From Branchiostoma floridae (lineage: Eukaryota > Chordata > Leptocardii > Amphioxiformes > Branchiostomatidae): a stretch of 64,000 nt of DNA. The notes under the pieces were generated by a model that saw nothing but the letters and a program-made list of their open reading frames with translations, searched no databases and had not been told where the DNA came from. Location: positions 33,947,599 through 34,011,598 of the forward strand of contig NC_049982.1 of the NCBI RefSeq assembly GCF_000003815.2, in the 5' to 3' direction. Positions 1 to 11,660 of the stretch are shown one piece after another (positions within the stretch are counted from its first letter, which is position 1; each line of letters opens with the position of its first letter). The translations under genes were made by a program, and so were the position numbers.

Positions 1-1000
1 GCCAGATGATGGTTCTACACCCAACCGTAATCTGTTTTCAGAACCAAGCAGATATTGGGAGGATGCCCCAACCACACAAAACAGGGTCAACCTATACAGT
101 ATCAAGTTCAAGCACTAGGAGGCTCAAAATCAACCTGACCACCAGGACACCACCAACAACTCACGTACCAAATAGCAACACAATGGCACCTTGCGTTCCG
201 GAGATACAGCGCACGCCCCGTGCCCGCACAAAAAGTAACCTAAAATGTCAAGTTCAAGCACCAAGGGCGCCAAAATCAAAATTGAGAATTATTCAGCCAC
301 CGCCAACACATGTGCCAAATATCATCGCGCCAGCACCAACCGTTCAGAAGATATAACTCCGACCAAAAATTCGACCTGCCGGGTCAAGTTCAAACGCGAC
401 AAGGCCCAAAGTCAATCCTAGGCAACAGGCAACAACCCCCCACCCATGCACCAAAAATCGTCGCAATCGCGCGTATCGTTCCGGACACACAGCGCCAAAA
501 GTGCCCCCAAAACACCAAAAATGCCACCTGCAATGTCAAATTCAAGCGCCAGGAGGCCCAAAATCAAACCTGAGTGTCAGGCCACCACCCCCAACCCGCG
601 TACCAAAAATCGTCGTGCTCGCACCATCCGTTCTTGAGATACAGCGCCCTAAATCCCCAGCTTCCAAATTTTCCCACGCCCGTGAAAACCATACCTGCAT
701 ACATGCAGGTAATTAGGACGATCCATCAACCCCTTCTTGAGTCATTATCTTTTAAAATCTGAAACTAATCCAGCTTATGCAGTTCCCAAAAGCCGCTAGG
801 GGGCCTAGACCTGAGCCATTTACTTTTTCTGCCCAAACAGGTATCCACTACTTAAAAAACACGACCGTAGCATGTCCATAAATCGAGATATCAAAACCGG
901 AATTTCTGCTGAATAACCATATCAAGAAAAGGAGGGCCAAAATCTTTCCAAGGTCTCACCAAGACCTACCCTCACCCTCATACCAAAGATAAATGCAATC
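1..1000 (+). repeat. Old dispersed repeat with an internal ~140-bp reiteration
   Basis: Between about 90 and 640, four diverged copies of a ~140-bp unit follow each other, marked by TCAAGTTCAAGC-like strings at 102, 248, 383 and 535 and by GAGATACAGCGC-like ends. The stretch 640-1000 matches the CA-rich end of the same dispersed family seen at 23728-24791 and 43248-44018 (AGGGGGCC, then a TATCAAAACCGGAA-like string). The ORFs across it are not genes. Confidence 0.6.
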
Positions 1001-1033
1001 CATACAGGTCTTCTGCGTTATGCTGGTCTTCTA

Positions 1034-1034
1034 C

Positions 1035-1115
<81 letters not shown>

Positions 1116-1432
1116 TACACACACAAACACACCACAAACATACATACATGCACACGCACACACACAGATACACACACACACACAAACACACACACATTCA
1201 CACACATACACATACATACACATACATGCACACTCACACACATACACATGCACACTCAGACATACAAACACACACACACACACACACACAAACATACACA
1301 CACACAAAGACACACACACACGAACACACGCACGCACGCACAAACGCACCACTCACATAAATACACACATAAACACATATACATACACACGCACACACAC
1401 ACGCACACACACACACGTACATACAACCGACA
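1034..1432. repeat. (CA)n/(GA)n compound microsatellite
   Basis: About 400 bp of CA dinucleotides with a short GA block (1096-1114) and interspersed CATA and CGCA variants. It sits exactly where related dispersed repeats carry a short CAGACAGACACACACA segment, so it is probably an expansion of that segment. ORFs reading Thr-His or Cys-Val are artefacts. Confidence 0.95.
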
Positions 1433-1439
1433 ACATAGC

Positions 1440-1876
1440 GCAAAAAACAGCTCACCGGTGACGAGGAAATACAACCTGAGGTGTAAGTGTGCGTGAAATT
1501 TGAACGATCTTTATGAACAGTTGGAGCAAACGGTTTCATCCAAACTCAGTCTCCGTGAAATTGGCTTGAAACACCTTGACCCTCGGGGTAACCACCTCTG
1601 GGACAGTTGTGTGAGGCTGTGATAAAGTCAACAGCGTGCATGAGTTATATACACCAAAACCCTTTCTATGATTTAACTAATCAAAATGTAATTGCTATGT
1701 AGGCTTTAAGTTGGTAGCTCATAGCACACACACAAAAAAACGAAGGAGAATTCAGGTACCTAGTTGTAAAGGTTTTCGGCCTGGTCTTAATAATCATGCG
1801 ATTGTCGTACGATTTACACGGCATTATTGACATAGTTGCACGTGTGTTGTCAAGCACTAAAAAACCCTACCTCAAC
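1440..1876. other. No gene seen; unique-looking AT-rich sequence
   Basis: This stretch lies between the microsatellite and a LINE fragment. I see no ORF of note, no splice-flanked exon and no recognisable repeat. Confidence 0.5.
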
Positions 1877-2364
1877 AGATAGGCACTTGACCTGATGTAC
1901 AAAACACTGCAAAAGCTACAAAACAGTGTGGCCCGGGTAATATTAGGCTGTGACTCTACCTCAGTCCTTCTAGACTCACTAGAATGGCCCCCAGTAGCTG
2001 AAATGCACAGAAAGGGCAAAGCAACTCTCGTCTACAAGGCCCTGAACGGTTTGACCCCTCACTACATCACTGTTCAATGATCACCCAGCTATCACATGTT
2101 CAACGCACAATACCTTAGGCTTAGGTCACATTTCAAAACCGGGGCCCGGCTGGAGTGTTTTAAGAAACGAAAAATTACAATGTATAACGTTACCTAGAAA
2201 TATACACAAATCATGCTCACGCGCATTTTATATCATTCTTTTCGCTCCCAAAAGCTGCCCGGCCGGGCCCCGGTTTGGAAATGGGACCTTAGCCTTAGGG
2301 TACAAGGCGGTCTTCTGTTGCCCAAGATTAAACTTCTGACTTGGTCTGGCAACAGCAGTGTTTA
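1877..2364 (+). pseudogene. LINE reverse-transcriptase C-terminal fragment (broken)
   Basis: The frame at 1895-2080 reads LQKLQNSVARVILGC, then LEWPPV and KATLVYKALNGLTPHY. This is the typical thumb/C-terminal region of jockey/CR1-type non-LTR reverse transcriptases. A stop ends it at 2080, and a 177-bp MITE (2118-2294) separates it from weak remaining similarity up to about 2364. 5' truncated and without the catalytic motif, it is a dead fragment. Confidence 0.7.
2118..2294. mobile_element. 177-bp TIR MITE (PIF/Harbinger-like, TTA target duplication)
   Basis: The ends GGCTTAGGTCACATTTC and its near inverse complement GAAATGGGACCTTAGCC are bounded by TTA at 2115-2117 and 2295-2297. The GGCC-type ends plus a TTA duplication resemble PIF/Harbinger elements. 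No transposase. It is inserted into the LINE fragment and is related to the copy at 44513-44717. Confidence 0.8.
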
Positions 2365-2450
2365 CTGAATGAATGAAGACCTTTATTGCACATTTTTGCC
2401 CCACTGGGCTAAGTACAGGTCACACGGTAAGAATCACATATATGTAATAA
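2365..2450 (-). mobile_element. 3' tail of a minus-strand LINE
   Basis: GAATGAATGAAGACCTTTAT read on the minus strand is a LINE 3' end with (TTCA)n, as also seen at 17588. Only the tail is recognisable. The stretch 2450-2693 holds nothing further. Confidence 0.5.
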
Positions 2451-2693
2451 TGGAAACAATCATACACATCTATATATGCAGATGTGCGTCTGATCTATTC
2501 TAGGACTGCTATACGGGACTGGGGCTCCAGTCGAAGACTACGTGAGTGTAGGTGACGGCTTATAAATGTGAAATAAAGACTATTTGTCATATATAGGCTC
2601 ACCATATAGGCACATCTGGAACAGGAAGAGAAGGGTAAAATGTCAAAATTGCCCTGACCGCTACAGTGACTACACTGCAATGTTAGTAGTCAT

Positions 2694-2899
2694 TGTTATG
2701 AACCACTGAGAACCATGCGAACTCCTACCCAAACCCCCCCTAATTTAGAAATAGACTAGTCCTGTGACCTCATCCTGTGACCTCATTCTGGTGCTAGAAT
2801 CCTGGAGAAAGGACACAATAAACCATGTGCTCCTCAAAATGTCTAGTGTTCGGCTAGTTATTTGCAATTCTTAAATAGCCTTACCACCGGCTCATAACA
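2694..2899 (+). repeat. 5' LTR
   Basis: A 206-bp direct repeat starting TGTTATGA and ending TCATAACA. It is identical to the 3' LTR except at about 2820, A here versus G there. No obvious TATA box. Confidence 0.9.
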
Positions 2900-3262
2900 A
2901 ATGGCGTCACGGACACGGAGAGGAATTGTGATGACGGTCAGCACGGTATAGAGGAACAGAACTGTATCCAACGCTCCAAAACTCACAGAGAGTCCTCCAC
3001 CATGTGCTACGCAGCAGTGGGAGGGCGAGATCGATTGGAACACTCTGTCACTATACTCCAAGGACAAACCTCCAGCAGTATTATACCCTACATTTACTGG
3101 ATGCAGTCAACTATGAGTACCAGCGTTTAAAAACGAGGAGGAGGGAATGAACTGTATCCAAGCTGAAACTCTACTGACAGAACGGCTGAGAAAGTGAGCT
3201 GCTGATCTCCATCTTGTAGACCCAGGCTTCCTCTAACACGGCACTGTATCCGGTCTTCCATC

Positions 3263-3626
3263 TTCACCGACAGAGCGGGGCGGACAAGCAAGCTTCTAAT
3301 TACCGGGTGGAACAGAGAGGTGCCATCTCCAGAGTCCACTGACAGAGGGTTAGAAAGTGAAGCTGACGAACTCGTGCGGGTGATTCACCGACAGAGCGGG
3401 GCGGACAAGCAAGCTTCTAATTACCGGGTGGAACAGAGAGGTGCCATCTCCAGAGTCCACTGACAGAGGGTTAGAAAGTGAAGCTGACGAACTCGTGCGG
3501 GTGATTCACCGACAGAGCGGGGCGGACAAGCAAGCTTCTAATTACCGGGTGGAACAGAGAGGTGCCATCTCCAGAGTCCACTGACAGAGGGTTAGAAAGT
3601 GAAGCTGACGAACTCGTGCGGGTGAT
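3263..3626. repeat. 121-bp tandem repeat, three copies, inside the LTR element
   Basis: Three essentially identical 121-bp units start at 3263, 3384 and 3505 (marker TTCACCGACAGAGCGGGG). A diverged partial copy precedes them at about 3165-3262. The near identity suggests recent expansion, or homogenisation within the element. Confidence 0.9.
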
Positions 3627-4680
3627 TCTATGGAGGGAGAGTAAGCAGGCACGTGTTCAGGGCTGAGGTACTACGTGGTCAGGAGCGGTAAAGCAAGCTT
3701 CCAGTCGTCGGGTGGAACAGAAGCGAAGGAACGTTCTGGAATCTTTCATCGTGCATGCTGTGGACTCCCCAGAAAAATTCATCACATGTAACAAGACCAC
3801 ACACAAAGGATCTACCGAACTGTCGCAAGGACATTTGAAATATAGACTGACTTCTACAGTAAGATTTACACCCCAGTTTTGATTTGTATTGCTTCGATCT
3901 TTGTTTTATTTGCAGATTTATTCTGAATTCCCTTTTATCCACATTCCATGTGCCACATGTGCTCACAAGCAAGCCTTGCTCCAGCACATGTGGTCGCCAT
4001 TATGCCAGCCTTGGGTGGGCCACCCCAATAACAAAGGGCCCAGAGAAAAACAACTTCTAAGCTATTCCCAGTGGTGTATTGTACACTCCTCACACTTCTC
4101 TGTTTACCGAATTGTAAGGCTTACCTACTCAGCACAAAATTGTGACACTTTTATGTTTTCCAACAACGTATGCATGTAGTTTGTGCCTCAGTGTGTCAAA
4201 CATTCAGCTGGTTCTCTTTCCGGTTAGCCAGGGTTGTTTGTGAAGTACAACTTACTGCTACGCGAGCCAGATCTGTTTCCATATAGATTTTGTATCTTTC
4301 CATATTTCCATATCTGTATATGATTGATATTTGCAACAGCCAAACAACTTATATGTTTTTCAACCATGTATACGTGTAGGTTGTACGATCAGTGTGTCAG
4401 GCATTCAACTGGTTCTCTTTATGTTGAGCTATAGGGTTTGTCTTCTGAAGTTCAACTCACTGCTATACATGTGATCTGTTTTCCTATTTTTATGTTTCCA
4501 TATTTCCATATTTGTTTGCTTAATATTGCAACTGTCAGTCATCATTTTAATGTACCCATTCTTGATTTTTGTAGCTTCTTTATAATACCTGTAACGTTAA
4601 AGTAAGTAGCCTACCCAGTGGTTTCATATCTTTATGATTATTCAGATTGACTTGTCAATCTTCTCCTGTTAGGGGAGGTA

Positions 4681-4886
4681 TGTTATGAACCACTGAGAAC
4701 CATGCGAACTCCTACCCAAACCCCCCCTAATTTAGAAATAGACTAGTCCTGTGACCTCATCCTGTGACCTCATTCTGGTGCTAGAATCCTGGAGAAAGGA
4801 CACAATGAACCATGTGCTCCTCAAAATGTCTAGTGTTCGGCTAGTTATTTGCAATTCTTAAATAGCCTTACCACCGGCTCATAACA
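4681..4886 (+). repeat. 3' LTR
   Basis: The second 206-bp LTR, preceded by the purine-rich AGGGGAGG and followed by the target duplication GTCAT. Confidence 0.9.
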
Positions 4887-4891
4887 GTCAT

Positions 4892-6173
4892 ATATCAACA
4901 TTTTTGACAGCTGGCAGGCACAACCGTTTTTAATGAACATAGAAAATGGTCTGATGAGATTCTAGCTAACTTTATTCGGAAAATCACAAGCCTTCAGCTA
5001 TTTTTTTCTAAAAAAAAACAGAATCCATTTGCAGTGTTGTGCCCGCAGCTCCGTGGCATTGACTGGTTATTGAGCTATTCTTTGTGTATGTGGGATTCAT
5101 GGTTAAATGTTGCCGCAGTAAAATATTCAAAGTGCTAACGGCAATCTTTCCAAACGTGACTGACATGTTGGAGGCAAGGTTTGGCAGTGTCTATGCCACT
5201 CTTCATTATTCGGTGAGCATACGGTAGCGGCTCTGGAAAAAGTTATTTCATGCTCCACAGGTATTTGATAATAAATACACCGTTTGATATTTTTGCACTT
5301 GTGCCATCTGCGCTATGTTTTTCCCGGGACATTGTGATCTATCTCTATTAAAAGAAGGGCCACGGGCATTGATACATGCTTGCAGTTTTGCCTTGTGGTG
5401 AATGAACCTGATTAGTCACTCTGTCCATGGTTGAATATGTCGTTTAATCTGTTATCGCCCGAGCCGGTTTTATTCAATTTTCGGGCACTTGCATATTTGA
5501 GGTATTGCAGTGTCAGATTCATCAAAGCAGTTTATCATTATACCATTCGCTACAGCTTGCAGGTGGGTTATAAATTTTCCGGTGGCGTAGCACCACAGAA
5601 ATAGTGAAAACAAGAATTCTGAGACCTTATACTTCCATGAAAGATTAACAGCTTTGTCCGAATGTTATCAAAATGTCGTACACATTTGCACAATCCGAGC
5701 ATGGTGATGTTCACATTTAACTCACACATGACTCAAGAATAAAATTCCAATCACTTCTGTCTGAGAAATCATCGTATTTTTGCACCAATTATGCAAATGA
5801 ACAAGGCGTCTATCTACCTGCCTATCTATCAAGGGCATCTACCAGATCACAGCTAAGATTGTGATGTTTGGTATCATAAATATATCAAGACTTACTGAGA
5901 CGTTTAATCAGCATTCACAGTACTGACAGCCTACCTGACCCCAATAATAATGCCGACTTTATTGTGAATTCGTATTCTGTCTGTTAATTACAGGTGCTAA
6001 AAAACTAAGATTAAGAAAACTATATTACTGAATAGTACGGTTTCTACTTCTAATCCTACTTCCATTATTATACAATTTTAAACTTTATAACTGTACAAAA
6101 AATTAAGCGCTTACCAACAAGCTTTCGATAGATCTTTTTCGATGTTGTAGGGACCCAAAGCCTACGTCACACA
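4892..6173. other. Intergenic AT-rich stretch, no gene seen
   Basis: Gene 3' flank. Around 5610-5830 it carries a weak match to the dispersed repeat family (GAGACCTTATACTTCCATGA), then runs of short AT-rich sequence. No ORF with coding character on either strand. Confidence 0.5.
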
Positions 6174-6420
6174 TCAAGGCCGGAAGTGAGACGTCATCAA
6201 AAGGTTAAAGGTGCTTGGAAGTCGGTGTCGGCCCCCGTCTCGGTTGAGTAAAGGTTGATGGGCTCTGATGTAGATGGCCTTTTCGACTCTCCAGAGAAAG
6301 TAATCCTGTTCGGAACCCAGTATCTTCATCTTGTCATAATCCACATGATGTCCCGGCGATTCTATGTGGATGTGTGGTGACATCTCTGAAGTTTACTGTC
6401 ATTACAACTTGAAGAAGATC
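6100..6420 (-). pseudogene. Penelope-like retroelement C-terminal fragment
   Basis: The minus frame 6174-6383 reads HVDYDKMKILGSEQDYFLWR, then VEKAIYIRAHQPLLNRDGGR and LPSTFNLLMTSH. This ILxxE...R..EAI.IR...P.LNRDGGRH.LP pattern is the C-terminal end of the GIY-YIG endonuclease region in Penelope-like elements. Only this end survives. Identified from family memory, without a search. Confidence 0.65.
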
Positions 6421-8040
6421 AGAGGGCTGATTGAAAGTCTAAAATTGTATCATAATGTTGATTACCGTCACAGATGAACTTCGAGTACTTCTAATAACGT
6501 TGCTTTCACCAAAGGTTCGGCAATACCGTAAGAGAATTAGGGACATCGTAAATAATTAGTGGGACTGACATATCTTTCGGGTATGTTTGACTAGACAGGA
6601 CGAATCTTAAGATAACGTTTTCTAATTAAGTTACCATGGATCGTCCCACCAAAACACAGTTGGCGGCTCTTAGGATTTGGTTGGTACAGCGTAATTGATG
6701 AATATAATGACCTTGACATGTAAGGATATAGCTTCGTTGGTTGTGGGCGCGATCATGAGAAAATCCATGCATATAATTACCCTGCGGGCACCTCTTTGGC
6801 TATAAGGGGAACACACTTAATTTCACAACAAGTTTGGGGTTTGTAGAAAATCCCATTATTTCTTTTGTAACTTACTGTTGCGTCTAATGGGATAAGACTG
6901 GTCTGCCGCACTGCCATGGCAACAAACTAAATTAACAGTCCTTAAAACAATAATCTGTGTGAGGGCACATCTATTTGAAAAAGATTTAGCGAGACTACTT
7001 TAACAAAATTCTACTCATGATTATTTTCACAACAAACAAGACGTACTCTATGTAGCAACTCTTGGTGTCCAGAAGACTTATTAGTTAAAACTCCGGATTG
7101 ATTGGATTATGATGTATGGAAATATATTCTAATTATTCTGTGATCATCAACTACACGGTCCTGAGAAAGAGTAACATTACATAGATGAGCATTTGTGGAA
7201 AGGCCACAGCAGGTAAACTTTGTCTTGTGCGGTTGGCTAAAATAAAATAAAAAACACAAGATGCCTTAATATTTGATAGGGGCAGAATGCAACGGAGTAT
7301 GGAGTCAAGTCATTTAGTCCTTGATCACCAAACCTGTGGTCAAGTGTGGGCTTTAAACGTCATGGCGCTGATTATGATAGGTAGCCATGTTATGTTCTTT
7401 TCTAACATTGCTCAGGACACATGCCCTAAACCACAATAGTGACATAGAACAAAATGTACATTATACCTTTGATCCATGAAGGAGTGTTGCTTGGTGAACG
7501 GTATTAAGAACAGATGTTTTTAACATCTGCCCAGCTTACATGAAGAACCAGCGATGTAGACCACGTACATAGTTTGATGATAGAATGCTATGCATTGTTA
7601 ATCTCTGGCATAATATAACAAACAACGTTAACAATGCAGGCACAACATGAAATGTAATACGAGTTCTTAGACCCCATACCTTCATGAAATATACATTTTG
7701 TTTAAATTTCTTGCTTTATGTGGTGTCATTAGTTATATAAATAAAGCTTCATCCTGGCCACCTCAAAGGGGAACTTCACATATCTTTTCCTGGCAGCATT
7801 GCCATGGCAACCTTCCCAGACAATCCTTGGTCCTACTCATTCTGTGGCTGCCAGGTACTGAGTTTATTCAGTGTTACAAAACTTGTCGTCATGCTCATCA
7901 CAAGAGTGGAAGCATAGGTAAATGTTGGCATTTAATAAACTAAGCAATCTTTTGGAAACAAGGTGCCATTCACTCCTGTAGTTATGCATTGTGTACAGCC
8001 TGTTGAATGCAGGACTTTTCAGGGGCATACCATACTAGCT
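6421..8040. other. Intergenic stretch, no gene seen
   Basis: AT-rich. It contains another weak dispersed-repeat start near 7660-7700 (GTTCTTAGACCCCATACC) and otherwise no recognisable repeat or exon. The ORF at 7698-7943 has no family features. Confidence 0.45.
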
Positions 8041-8049
8041 CGAAGGTGT

Positions 8050-8165
8050 AGGAGGAGAACTTTATTGCACGACGATCGTACATGGTACAATGTATGGCAA
8101 TAAAACTTATCATCCTAATTCCTAAAACAACTATTAAACATAGTCCAATATAAAGATATAGAATA
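8050..8165 (-). mobile_element. 3' end of a minus-strand LINE (same family as 54650)
   Basis: GAACTTTATTGCACGACGAT and the following GTACATGGTACAAT match the 3' tail of the minus-strand LINE ending at about 54652. Only the non-coding tail is present. Confidence 0.6.
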
Positions 8166-8499
8166 AACCCAAAGCAGGGATCCCAATAAATACAAGTATC
8201 TGTGTTAATTGTCCTCGGCTGGCTCTGGGGCCTTTCAGTGGGCTAGCGCTGCTGCAGCCAACATTGCCAATCGACCATGAAGTGACTAGTCCTCACACCA
8301 GGGTTCCATTCCCAGTCCACTCAATATAAAAAACGGGTGTAAATATATTTTTAAGAACACACGTCAAATCTGCAACAATCTGCTAATGCACGCTTAAGTA
8401 CAAAGGCTCACAGGGTCTACCCCCGTACCAAACACAATCGCAATCCATCCAGAGAAATTTCTGTCCGGAAACACAAACGAAAATCACAAAAAGAGACCC

Positions 8500-8990
8500 T
8501 GGATGGCCACAGCAAACACCGTTGTTTATCCAGGATGCGTCCTGTTTGCGCCGTTTTCTGGATATCCAGGACGCGTCCTCCTGCTCAAGCCGTTTTCTGG
8601 ATATCCAGGATTCGGCCTAGTACGAAATCTAGATACTGACAAAAGTTGGATACAACAAGCTCTTGTGCCAAAGTGGTTTGTAGACCGATGACGTAACCCT
8701 TGACCCATAAGATAAGGGAACGTCCACTATACATAGAGCCTGGGTTTCGGGAGCCCTCAGGGGTTGGAAACACTGCCACGGCACGGTTGGAAATCCTGCC
8801 TCGTCAGTTAGAAATCAGCCGCTGCACGGTTAGAATGCTGCCACGGTGAGGTTGGAAACACTGCCACGGTTGGATTTGGGTTTGGAATCCACGAATCTAT
8901 CGCGGCGCGATGCAATCCTGCCTCGGCGCGGTTTAATAGAAATGGATCTGGAAGGGCTGGAACTGGCCTGGTGAAGCCTTGTAGCAGTGA
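8500..8990. repeat. Irregular short tandem repeats
   Basis: CGTTTTCTGGATATCCAGGA occurs twice 41 bp apart (near 8551 and 8592); each contains the palindrome TCTGGATATCCAGA. From 8755 to 8880, GGTTGGAAACACTGCCACGG-like units of about 30 bp recur with many differences. Overlapping ORFs on both strands are by-products. Confidence 0.6.
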
Positions 8991-10188
8991 ACTTCCGGGA
9001 CACCGTATTGAAGTTTGACCAAGTTTAATCAAGCTTGCACATCGCAATGTATACTGACATCAAGACGACGTGTCTGAACTAATCCCTCTTAAGTTTCTAT
9101 ACTGCTATAAGCATGGCTGATCTACAACTAGTACAAGATGCAATCGGAACATGTTGCCAGGCCCGATAGACGGAACTGGTGTCTACTTGTCAAATGAAGT
9201 TAATCCATGGGAAGTGGTCTGTTGGGATGCTAGGTCTCTAAGGTGGGATGACCACCCAAGTTCCCCATCAACAGAGTAAAATTGGAAAGAGATTAAAACT
9301 CTCTCACCTCAAGACTTGAAGGGCCACTGCGTTCCCATCTGTGAAAACTGTACCTTGTATCTTAAATGAAAGCTTTGAGAAAAAAGGTATACAGACGGCG
9401 CAATACCAAATTAAAGCTGTTTGGTTGTCCATCGGCTGTCGAGTTCGACCTGTCTGCAGCTTGTAAGCTCAAATGGCTGATGCGCTGGTATGATAATTGA
9501 AGGCCGTCGAGTTCCCAACAGGTCGTTATCTTTAATTATGGCTGGCGTGCCTGTCAGTCAAAGGCAGCCATTTTAAATGTCGACCGTAACCCCTATAAAG
9601 ATCCATCTCTATTATGAATATTCAAGAAGACAAAAATGAGACAGGGTCGTTCCAAGGACAACGATCTCATTCTTAACGTAATGGAATATTCGGTGCTAAA
9701 ACTTTTTTCCATTGGTGTACGATGCCAACGTAAATCTGGTATTAAAGAAGGCCATGCAAACTGCAACCAACTTGCACATTAGTTTAACGTTTATGCTTTC
9801 AGGTGCAACTTGATAATGACACTTTGCAGAAACTACAGTCTGATAAAGTGATGTAGGTTTCCAATCTTACAAACCTACATTGTCTGTAAATCTCACTTTT
9901 TTTCAGTTTATCTACTTTGACCTCAAATGTACAACTGGCACGGCTCTCTATTACTCACAATTACCAAAATGAACGTTGCTGCCGTTTAGTGCTGGATACT
10001 TTGGTGAATCTGAATTATGATGTTATATATTCCTTTTGGGAACCAGTCGTAATCGCTTCCGTAAATCTCGAGGCCAGCAATCTGCAGTCTACATGCATAA
10101 TTAATAGCAAACTTTTACACACATCTATTTCGGTTTCACGGTTGTCGAAGGGGGGGGGGGGGGCAACGTCACTACCAGCTGCCACACT
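8991..10188. other. Intergenic stretch, no gene seen
   Basis: No coding or repeat structure recognised apart from a G-homopolymer at 10150-10163. Confidence 0.45.
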
Positions 10189-10189
10189 A

Positions 10190-10290
10190 GGCCATGTTGA
10201 TTTGATTATATGGATGACATCCACGCTCGCATCAATTTTCTTCATTATTGAGCATTTTTTCAAACCATTTATTTTTTTATATTGACAAAT
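10190..10290 (+). mobile_element. Solo end of the GGCCATGTT MITE family
   Basis: GGCCATGTTGATTTGATTAT followed by a GGATGACATCC-like stretch matches the termini of the elements at 41835-42688 and 45331-46169. The other end is missing, so this is a truncated copy. Confidence 0.7.
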
Positions 10291-10534
10291 ACATGAAATA
10301 ATACAAAAAAAGGTACTACGAAGACATTGTCAAATGACGGCGGACTCAAGTTTTACGCAACTTATCTTTGCACTGCCACTTCTACAAATATTGAAAATAA
10401 TACATTGGAGGTAAACATTTAAATAAGTAGATATATACATGAAAATACATAATGTGCGTCAATACAAAAATAAAGCAGGGAATGGTACCTGGACTTAAAA
10501 ACGATTTGTAGATATTGAAAACCATTTATTAATT

Positions 10535-11660
10535 TCATGAAAAAAAGAAAGTATAGTTTTTGGTGTGTCTGTTTGTGTTTCCGGATATTTTGGTCAGCAT
10601 AACTCTAGAGCCTCTGAATGTATTGCGGTGATATTTAGTATGTAGGTAGGTATTGGGAAGACGAAGGTCAATTTTAAGCCCTCTGGTATGTGACCTTGGC
10701 AATGCAGCAGAAATTCTGTTTTTGTATCTTTTGACCCTTATACAAATGTACGCTATGGTCTTGATTTTGTTTTGGTGGCAGATAGTTTGTGATGTAAGAA
10801 AGAAGTCATGTATGTTTGGGACCCTTACCATAGGCGGTAAGCCAACAAATTGTTGTCAGGTACTTGGGATCACCTGAGCGGGTGCCGAACAGAGAGTTCT
10901 GGGCGAAGACACCTGAAGGTCTCCGAATGAGGACCAGCACGAGAAGGTCACCAAAACCAACCAGCGAGCTCAAGGATGGCCGAAGTCCAGCACTGACGGT
11001 GCCATTTATGAGCACAGTGGGTTGCCGTTATCTGGTGGCTCGGTCTCTTTGTCAACGATTAGCTTAAAACTCAAGTTGAGTGCCAGTTTGTTTGAGTGTG
11101 GCACCACTATGTACTTTATTTATTCTTTATTGTAATACAACCATTCAATAAAAACAACACTTCCAAGGCCTATTGCCCATTTTGCCAAATTCGCCAAATT
11201 GCCCATGCCCCTAGCAGCTTGCTCTGGATCTGGATAGGCTTTTTTTTCAAAATCTCTCAAAGAGCATAACAGAACAAAGGAATTATGCATTTCCATGATA
11301 TTTAGTATCCAGGTATCTTTGGCAGAGATGTATATAATGAAGTGCAAATTATGCACATTATAAACTAGGACTTAATTTGCATACTTAATGAGGAAAATCT
11401 AGATTTACTGTGTTTTCAATTATAGGACTTAAATACGACTCAAATACATGTATATGTAGTTTTTGGTAGGTGTTAGATTAGCAGATACCAATTATGCAAA
11501 TAGGTCTCTACTTTGCATAATAATGTGAAAGTGTCCTAAGTAGTAAATAACTGGATTGTCAACATCGCGCCTTGTATAAGTCAGTAAAGGTGTGCATAAC
11601 CAAGTATAAATTATGCAGATGTGAAAGTCATTGGCATAATCAGAATACTTCATGGAGGTA
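10535..11660 (-). repeat. Dispersed repeat fragments in reverse orientation
   Basis: GTGTGTCTGTTTGTGTTTCC and following text match, in reverse, the CA-rich end of the dispersed family. The opposite end, CATGGAGGTATGAGGTCTCT, is near 11650. The stretch between about 10870 and 11050 is GC-richer and unidentified. No gene is supported. Confidence 0.5.

Larger units (their letters stand above)
2694..4886. mobile_element. Complete miniature LTR retrotransposon (TRIM/LARD-like)
   Basis: Two 206-bp LTRs (2694-2899, 4681-4886) differ at a single base by my reading. Each begins TGTTATGA and ends TCATAACA, and the element is flanked by the 5-bp duplication GTCAT (2689-2693 and 4887-4891). The 1781-bp interior has no gag, protease, reverse transcriptase or integrase ORF. 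TGGCGTCACGG just inside the 5' LTR is a possible primer binding site, and AGGGGAGG just before the 3' LTR is a polypurine tract. LTR identity indicates recent insertion; mobilisation must have used proteins from another element. The orientation inferred from PBS and PPT is plus. Confidence 0.9.

Noticed and set aside
978-1539. Several overlapping ORFs (to 167 codons) over the CA repeat
   Set aside because: Pure His-Thr or Cys-Val translations of a dinucleotide repeat, on both strands at once.
10653-11067. Two overlapping plus-strand ORFs
   Set aside because: They lie partly in the reverse dispersed repeat, and no coding similarity was recognised.
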